Shown here one piece after another: positions 58,340 through 62,891 of a DNA stretch of 62,891 nt. Made by a program: the position numbers and the translations under genes. The notes below the pieces were generated by a model. It was not told the origin of the DNA, searched no databases, and saw only the letters and a program-made list of their open reading frames with translations. Source of the DNA: Aestuariivirga sp. (GTDB taxonomy: Bacteria; Pseudomonadota; Alphaproteobacteria; Rhizobiales; Aestuariivirgaceae); contig NZ_JADCDA010000054.1 in assembly GCF_020252405.1 (NCBI RefSeq), positions 1 through 62,891 on the forward strand, in the 5' to 3' direction. The number at the start of each line of letters is the position of its first letter. The stretch's first letter is position 1.

Positions 58340-59254
58340 ATGCCGAAGCTGAAGATCGGGACACGTGGCTCCCCCCTCGCCCTGTACCAGGCGAACGAGA
58401 CGAAGAGTCGGCTGATGGCCGCGCATGGGCTCCCCGATGAGGACATCGAGATCGTGGTGATCACCACCACGGGGGACCGGATCAGGGACCGGCCGCTGTC
58501 GGAGATCGGCGGCAAGGGGCTGTTCACCAAGGAGATCGAGGAGGCGCTGTTCGCGCGCGGCATTCACCTCGCCGTGCACTCGATGAAGGACATGCCGGCG
58601 AGGCTGCCGGACGGGCTGGTGATGGCCGCCCTGCTGCCGCGCGAGGATGCGCGGGATGCGTTCCTGAGCCCGGTGGCGAAGACGATCGGCGAGCTGCCGG
58701 AGGGTGCGGTGGCCGGGTCCTCCTCGGTGCGAAGGGGCGCGCAGCTGAAGCGGCTCCGGCCCGACCTTGAGGTGATCCCGTTCCGCGGCAATGTGGAGAC
58801 GCGGCTGAGGAAGCTCGCCGACGGGGTGGCGCAGGCGACTTTTCTCGCCGCCGCCGGCCTGAAGCGGTTGGGGCTGGAGGACAAGATCGCCTCGCTCGTT
58901 CCGACCGACGTGATGCTGCCCGCGGTGGCGCAGGGCTGCATCGGCATTGAGACGCGCGCGGATGACGCGGCAACGCGGGAGCTGCTCGCGGCCATCAATC
59001 ATGAGCCTTCGGCGGTTGCGGTCAATTGCGAGCGCGCCTTCCTCGCCGCGCTTGACGGGTCCTGCCGCACGCCGCTCGCCGGGCATGCGGTGACCGGCAA
59101 TGGCGCGGTGAGGTTCCGCGGCCATGCGCTGACGCCTGACGGCGCGCACTGCTTCGAAACGACGCGCGAGGGCGCGGCGGTGGATGCCGAGCGGATGGGC
59201 CGCGAGGCGGGCGAGCAGGTGAAGGCCGAGGGCGGCAGCCTCATCGCCTTCTGA
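58340..59254 (+). CDS. hemC: porphobilinogen deaminase (hydroxymethylbilane synthase)
   Basis: This 304-residue heme-pathway enzyme joins four porphobilinogen units. It has 'IGTRGSPLALYQANETKSRL', 'EIGGKGLFTKEIEEAL', 'HSMKDMPARLP', the cofactor-contacting arginines in 'GSSSVRRGAQLKRLRPDL', and the dipyrromethane-binding cysteine C242 in 'LDGSCRTPLAGHA'. Its stop overlaps the hemD start by one base. Upstream lies the disrupted repeat region rather than tsaD directly. Confidence 0.95.
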   Translation: MPKLKIGTRGSPLALYQANETKSRLMAAHGLPDEDIEIVVITTTGDRIRDRPLSEIGGKGLFTKEIEEALFARGIHLAVHSMKDMPARLPDGLVMAALLPREDARDAFLSPVAKTIGELPEGAVAGSSSVRRGAQLKRLRPDLEVIPFRGNVETRLRKLADGVAQATFLAAAGLKRLGLEDKIASLVPTDVMLPAVAQGCIGIETRADDAATRELLAAINHEPSAVAVNCERAFLAALDGSCRTPLAGHAVTGNGAVRFRGHALTPDGAHCFETTREGAAVDAERMGREAGEQVKAEGGSLIAF

Positions 59255-59961
59255 TGCGCATCGCCGTCACCAGGCCCGGCGAGGATGCGGCGCCGCTCGC
59301 CGCCAGGCTTGAGGCGCTGGGTCATGATGTGGTGATGACGCCGCTGCTGACGATCGCGCCGCGCCGGGGCGTTCTTATCCCCGCCCTGCCGTGGCAGGCG
59401 GTGGCGGTGACGAGCGCCAACGGCATCCGCGCGCTGCCCGCCGGTCATGGACTTGACAAATTCCGTGTACTGACGGTCGGGCCGCAGTCGCTGGCGGCGG
59501 CGGGCGCGGCGGGCCTCGATGCCCAAGCGCATGGCGGCGACGCGGATGGGCTTGCGGCCTATATCCGCGGCCACCTTGACCCGCGGGCCGGGCCGATCCT
59601 CTATCTTTCCGGCGCGGAGACGGCGGGCGGCCTTGAAGGGCAGCTTGCGGCGGCGGGCTTCGCGTGCACGCGCGTGGTGCTTTATGACGCCCGCCCGGCC
59701 GAGACGCTGGGCGCGGCGGAACAGACGCTGCGCGACGGCCGCATCGATGCCGTGCTGCTCTATTCGCCGCGCAGCGCGAGAATCTGGCGCGGGCTCGTGG
59801 AGCGGGCGGGGCTTGCCCGGCAGGCCGCGCGCGCGCGCCATCTCTGCCTGTCGCGCAATGTTGCGGCGGCATTGCCGGAAGACTGGAACAGCGCCGTTTC
59901 CGCCAGCCCTGACGAGGCCGCAATGCTGAGGCTTCTTGAACAAAGCGGGCGAACCCTTTAG
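59254..59961 (+). CDS. hemD: uroporphyrinogen-III synthase
   Basis: This 235-residue enzyme cyclises hydroxymethylbilane with inversion of ring D. Sequence conservation is low in this family. Recognisable parts are 'RIAVTRPGEDAAPLAARLEALGHDVVMTPLLTI', 'AVAVTSANGIRAL', 'LYLSGAETAGGLEGQLAAAGF' and 'AVLLYSPRSARIWRGLVE'. Identification is strengthened by the overlap with hemC (ATG at 59254 on the TGA). Confidence 0.9.
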   Translation: MRIAVTRPGEDAAPLAARLEALGHDVVMTPLLTIAPRRGVLIPALPWQAVAVTSANGIRALPAGHGLDKFRVLTVGPQSLAAAGAAGLDAQAHGGDADGLAAYIRGHLDPRAGPILYLSGAETAGGLEGQLAAAGFACTRVVLYDARPAETLGAAEQTLRDGRIDAVLLYSPRSARIWRGLVERAGLARQAARARHLCLSRNVAAALPEDWNSAVSASPDEAAMLRLLEQSGRTL

Positions 59962-59971
59962 GCCTTCCGCC

Positions 59972-61183
59972 ATGACCAGCCAGAACGACGACACCGGTTC
60001 CAGGCCGCAGGTGATCGACCTCGAGGCGGAGGAAATCCGCGGCGGGGGCGGGGCAACAGCCTCCGCCAAAGAAAAAGAAGAAGCCCGCGAGAACGCCGAA
60101 CAGGCTGTCGCGCCGCCGCCGCCGGGCCCCAGGCGCGGCTTCCGCAGCGGGATCGCCATTGCGCTGATCCTCGGCCTCATCGGCGGCGGCTTTCTTTATC
60201 GCGGCGTGCTGTCGGGCTACTTCCCCCCGAACCAGATGACGGCGCTGAAGAACCAGGTGGCCGCTCTCGAACAGAACAACACCGGCCTCGGCAACCAGTT
60301 GGCCGCCGTGAAGCAGGTGGCCGATGGCGCGGCGCGGGCCGCGGCCTCCGCCGCCGGGGCGGCCGCACAGGCAAGCGATGCCGCCAGGGCCGCGGCAGCA
60401 CAGACCGGCGGCGTGGAAGGCAAGGCGGATGAGGCCGCGCGGCAGGCGGCAGCGCTGGGCGAGCAGTTGGCATCGCTGCGCGGCGACCTCGACGGCCTGC
60501 GCAAGTCGATGTCCTCCGTGCCCGCCGCATCCGGCGGTGCCGCGGGCGGGGCCGCGAGCGGGGCCGATGCCGCCGTTCTCGCCGCACTGGGCCAGCGCAT
60601 CGATGCGCTGGAGAAAGATGTGGCGAGCCTGAAGGCGGGCGCGGGCCCTTCCGCGCAGGCGGGCGCCACCGCGGCCCTCTCCCAGGCGCTTGCGGACCTC
60701 AAGGCCAAGGTGGCGGCGGGAACGCCGTTTGAGCCCGAATATGAGCGCATCGCCCGCATGGCGCCGGCCGCGCCGGGCCTTGACGTGATCGCGGCCAGCG
60801 CCGCCGCGGGCCTGCCCGACGCCAGGGGGCTGGCGGCGGAACTCACCGCCGCGATCCCCGCGCTGCCGCGGGCGGAGGCGCCGGCCGCGGAGGATGACAG
60901 CTATTTCGGCATGGCGATGAAGCAGCTCTCCGGGATCATCAGCATACGGCCGATCGGCGAGGCCGACTGGCGCATGGTGGCCGAAAAGGCCGCCGCCTTC
61001 GCCGCGGCGGGCGACCTGACGCAGGCCATCTCGCTCATCGATGCGGGCGAAGGCGAAAAGCCCATGGCGCTCACCCAGTGGCGTGACCGCGCGGCGGCCA
61101 GGCTCAGGCTCGAGGCCGCCGTCAGCCAGGTTTCCGAAGCGGTGCTGCGCCAGATCGCGGCCAGCGGCGGGGCAGCACCATGA
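59972..61183 (+). CDS. mitofilin-family inner-membrane protein (COG4223)
   Basis: This 403-residue protein starts at the ATG at 59972 ('MTSQNDDTGSRPQVIDLEAEEI'). A cytoplasmic N-terminal tail (about 1-55, with 'AVAPPPPGPRRGFR') is followed by one membrane helix ('SGIAIALILGLIGGGFLYRGV') and a long Ala-rich coiled coil (about 85-245). A helical C-terminal domain ('LSGIISIRPIGEADWRMVAEKAAAF') comes last. This layout and the position between hemD and hemY are the hallmark of the alphaproteobacterial mitofilin relatives, related to mitochondrial Mic60. It probably organises the inner membrane. Confidence 0.87.
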   Translation: MTSQNDDTGSRPQVIDLEAEEIRGGGGATASAKEKEEARENAEQAVAPPPPGPRRGFRSGIAIALILGLIGGGFLYRGVLSGYFPPNQMTALKNQVAALEQNNTGLGNQLAAVKQVADGAARAAASAAGAAAQASDAARAAAAQTGGVEGKADEAARQAAALGEQLASLRGDLDGLRKSMSSVPAASGGAAGGAASGADAAVLAALGQRIDALEKDVASLKAGAGPSAQAGATAALSQALADLKAKVAAGTPFEPEYERIARMAPAAPGLDVIAASAAAGLPDARGLAAELTAAIPALPRAEAPAAEDDSYFGMAMKQLSGIISIRPIGEADWRMVAEKAAAFAAAGDLTQAISLIDAGEGEKPMALTQWRDRAAARLRLEAAVSQVSEAVLRQIAASGGAAP

Positions 61184-62619
61184 TCAGGCTCCTCTGGCGC
61201 TTCTTCCTGCTCGTTCTGCTCGCGGCGGGCTTCGCGTGGCTGGCCGACCGGCCCGGCACGCTCACCATCCGCTGGCTCGGCCGCGAGATCCAGATGAGCT
61301 TCATCGCCGGCGTGGTGCTGGCGGTGCTGACGGTGGTGCTGATCTGGTTCCTGTGGAGCCTGTTCCGCCGGCTGTGGGGCAGCCCCCATGCGGTGGGGCG
61401 GTGGTATTCCGGCCGCAGGAGCCGCAAGGGCTATGAATCGCTGTCGCGCGGCATCATCGCCGCGGGGGCGGGCGATGCGGCGGCGGCCGCCAGGCATGCG
61501 GCAATTGCCGGCAAAGCGCTGGCCGATGAGCCCCTCGTCAACGTGCTGGCCGCGCAGGCGGCCCAGCTGAAGGGCGACCGGGCGCAGGTGAAACGCATTT
61601 TCGAGGCCATGACCAAGTCGCCCGAGACGGAAGCGCTGGGGCTTCGCGGATTGTTTTCCGAGGCGCGCCAGGCGGGCGATGCCGCCGCGGCGCGGGGCTA
61701 CGCCGGGCGCGCGCTGGCGCTGAACTCCAGGCTCGCCTGGGCCTCCACCGCCGTCCTCCAACTGCAGGCGGGGGCGAAGGACTGGAACGCGGCGGCCCTC
61801 ACGCTGGCCCAGCAGATCAAGTCCGGCCTCGTCACCCAGGCCGGGGGCCACGCCAAACAGGCCGCGATGCTTGCCGCGCAGGCGCTGCTGCTGGAGGACG
61901 GCGACAAGCCGGGCGCGCTCGACGCCGCGCTGCGCGCCCACAAGCTTGACCCGGCACTGGCGCCCGCCGCCGCGGTGGCGGCGCGCGTGCTCGTCACCCA
62001 GGCCTCCACCCGCAAGGCGTCCAGGATCCTGAAGGAGACGTGGCTCCTCTCGCCCCACCCCGAACTGGCCGAGGTGCAGGCGCATCTCATTCCGGGTGAC
62101 ACGCCCGAGGCGCAGCTCGACCGGGTGCGCGATCTGCTGAAGGAGGATAAGGGCGGCATCGAGGGCGCGGTGGCGCTGGCGCGCTTCGCCATCCGCGCGC
62201 GCAAATGGGACCTGGCGCGCGAGGCGCTCTCGCCCTTTGTGGAGAACCGCCCGCAGGCCCGCATCTGCGCGCTCATGGCCGACATCGAGGAGGCCCAGGG
62301 CGACAAGGGCCGGGCGCGCGAATGGCTGGCCCGCGCGCTGACCGCCCCGCGCGACCCGATCTGGGTTTCCGACGGTGTGGCAAGCCCGCGCTGGACGCCG
62401 GTCTCCCCCGTCTCGGGCGAGATCGTGCCCTGCGAATGGAAGGCCCCCTTCGAAATGCCCGAGCAGATCGAGGCCGACCGGCCGGCGGCGGTGGAGACCG
62501 CGGACGTGGCGGAGGCCACCGAAGCCCCGGCACCCGCCGCGACAAACACCCCGCCCAGACTAGAACCCCCGAAAATGGTGCAGCCCCGGCGCCCGCCCGA
62601 CGACCCCGGCGTGGGTTAG
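61180..62619 (+). CDS. hemY: HemY-family TPR membrane protein
   Basis: The protein has 479 residues. Two N-terminal membrane helices ('LLWRFFLLVLLAAGFAWLAD' and 'FIAGVVLAVLTVVLIWFLWSLF') define the HemY_N region. They are followed by many TPR-like helical repeats to about residue 390 ('WISDGVASPRWTPVSPVSGE'-like segment reads 'WVSDGVASPRWTPVSPVSGE') and a Pro/Ala-rich tail. It overlaps the upstream stop (ATGA at 61180). This gene is not the HemY protoporphyrinogen oxidase of Gram-positives; its role in heme synthesis is unclear. Confidence 0.87.
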   Translation: MIRLLWRFFLLVLLAAGFAWLADRPGTLTIRWLGREIQMSFIAGVVLAVLTVVLIWFLWSLFRRLWGSPHAVGRWYSGRRSRKGYESLSRGIIAAGAGDAAAAARHAAIAGKALADEPLVNVLAAQAAQLKGDRAQVKRIFEAMTKSPETEALGLRGLFSEARQAGDAAAARGYAGRALALNSRLAWASTAVLQLQAGAKDWNAAALTLAQQIKSGLVTQAGGHAKQAAMLAAQALLLEDGDKPGALDAALRAHKLDPALAPAAAVAARVLVTQASTRKASRILKETWLLSPHPELAEVQAHLIPGDTPEAQLDRVRDLLKEDKGGIEGAVALARFAIRARKWDLAREALSPFVENRPQARICALMADIEEAQGDKGRAREWLARALTAPRDPIWVSDGVASPRWTPVSPVSGEIVPCEWKAPFEMPEQIEADRPAAVETADVAEATEAPAPAATNTPPRLEPPKMVQPRRPPDDPGVG

Positions 62620-62653
62620 CGCGGCGGGCGGTCAATTGCCTCCACTAGGATTT

Positions 62654-62836
62654 CCCTCCCCCTCGTGGGGAGGGGCAGAGGTGGGGGGCACACGAGTCCA
62701 ATTCTCCAAGACCTGAGCCCGGGGACCCCCACCCTTAATCCCTCCCCACAAGGGGAGGCGAATCGCATATGGCGGCGGCGTGTCTTGTGCCATGTCAATT
62801 TTCCCTTCTCCCGTCGCGGTACGCGATGGGAGAAGG
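62654..62836. repeat. cluster of three stem-loops at the right end of the window
   Basis: First hairpin CCCTCCCC / GGGGAGGG (62654-62674). Second hairpin CCTCCCC / GGGGAGG (62741-62758). Third hairpin CCTTCTCCCGTCGCG with a right arm differing by one G-T pair (62804-62836). The first two and their flanks (GGTGGGGG near 62681, CCCCCACC near 62726) also form a larger inverted repeat. Such clusters are common between alphaproteobacterial genes; the first can serve as the hemY terminator. No gene is seen in 62620-62891. Confidence 0.65.
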
Positions 62837-62891
62837 TGGCCGACAGGCCGGATGAGGGCTTCTTTCCGCATCGGAATCTGTGGACAAAGGC

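Noticed and set aside
62641..62840. CRISPR-like spaced repeats at the right end
   Set aside because: The repeats are inverted pairs with unequal spacing and differing sequence, not direct repeats with regular spacers.

Overview
The window is about 63 kb of GC-rich, densely coding chromosome from an alphaproteobacterium, most likely of the Hyphomicrobiales (Rhizobiales). The evidence is gene content: hemC-hemD followed by a mitofilin-like protein and HemY, a TorTSR sensory system, PreTA, an alphaproteobacterial ETF-beta lysine methyltransferase, an FnrN-type regulator, and dispersed palindromes of the GCATGATCCG / GCATGTTCCG kind. The genus cannot be fixed from the sequence. No rRNA, tRNA or CRISPR array was found.

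Layout. 1-102: tail of an IS110-type transposase. 0.1-9.2 kb: polyamine block, with a PuuB-like oxidase and a flavin oxidoreductase on the plus strand facing a minus-strand operon potF-potH-potI-potA-speB, preceded by a putrescine-type aminotransferase. 9.4-14.8 kb: peptide ABC transporter with a fused double ATPase. 14.9-25.3 kb: MMPL/RND exporter, PLP sulfur-amino-acid lyase, secreted S8 protease, a sugar kinase plus aldolase-like pair, a hydrolase, a WYL regulator and a Rid protein. 25.4-33.7 kb: two c-type cytochromes, a lone receiver protein, upp, a VOC protein, an ene-reductase, leuB, a universal stress protein and an FNR regulator with an FNR-like box between the last two. 33.9-36.6 kb: preA-preT. 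37.2-46.2 kb: an ABC transporter of the betaine/TMAO type divergent from torR, then torS and torT. 46.3-51.9 kb: urease operon ureABCEFGD. 52.4-55.0 kb: tsaD, YciI, EVE and a methyltransferase. 55.3-58.1 kb: an insertion element with passenger genes. 58.3-62.6 kb: hemC-hemD-mitofilin-hemY.

How it fits together. Much of the window concerns organic nitrogen: putrescine and agmatine uptake and breakdown, peptide uptake, pyrimidine reduction, probable TMAO or betaine uptake under TorTSR control, and urease, which could hydrolyse the urea released by agmatinase.

The most unusual object is the 2857-bp element at 55288-58144. It has about 23-bp imperfect terminal inverted repeats and an 8-bp target duplication, and it is inserted inside one of the chromosomal palindromes. 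Besides its IS1-like transposase it carries a HARE-HTH protein, a basic KGG-type small protein, and an overlapping gene pair ending in a HEPN protein with an R-x6-H motif. This is a possible toxin or defence module carried by a single insertion sequence.
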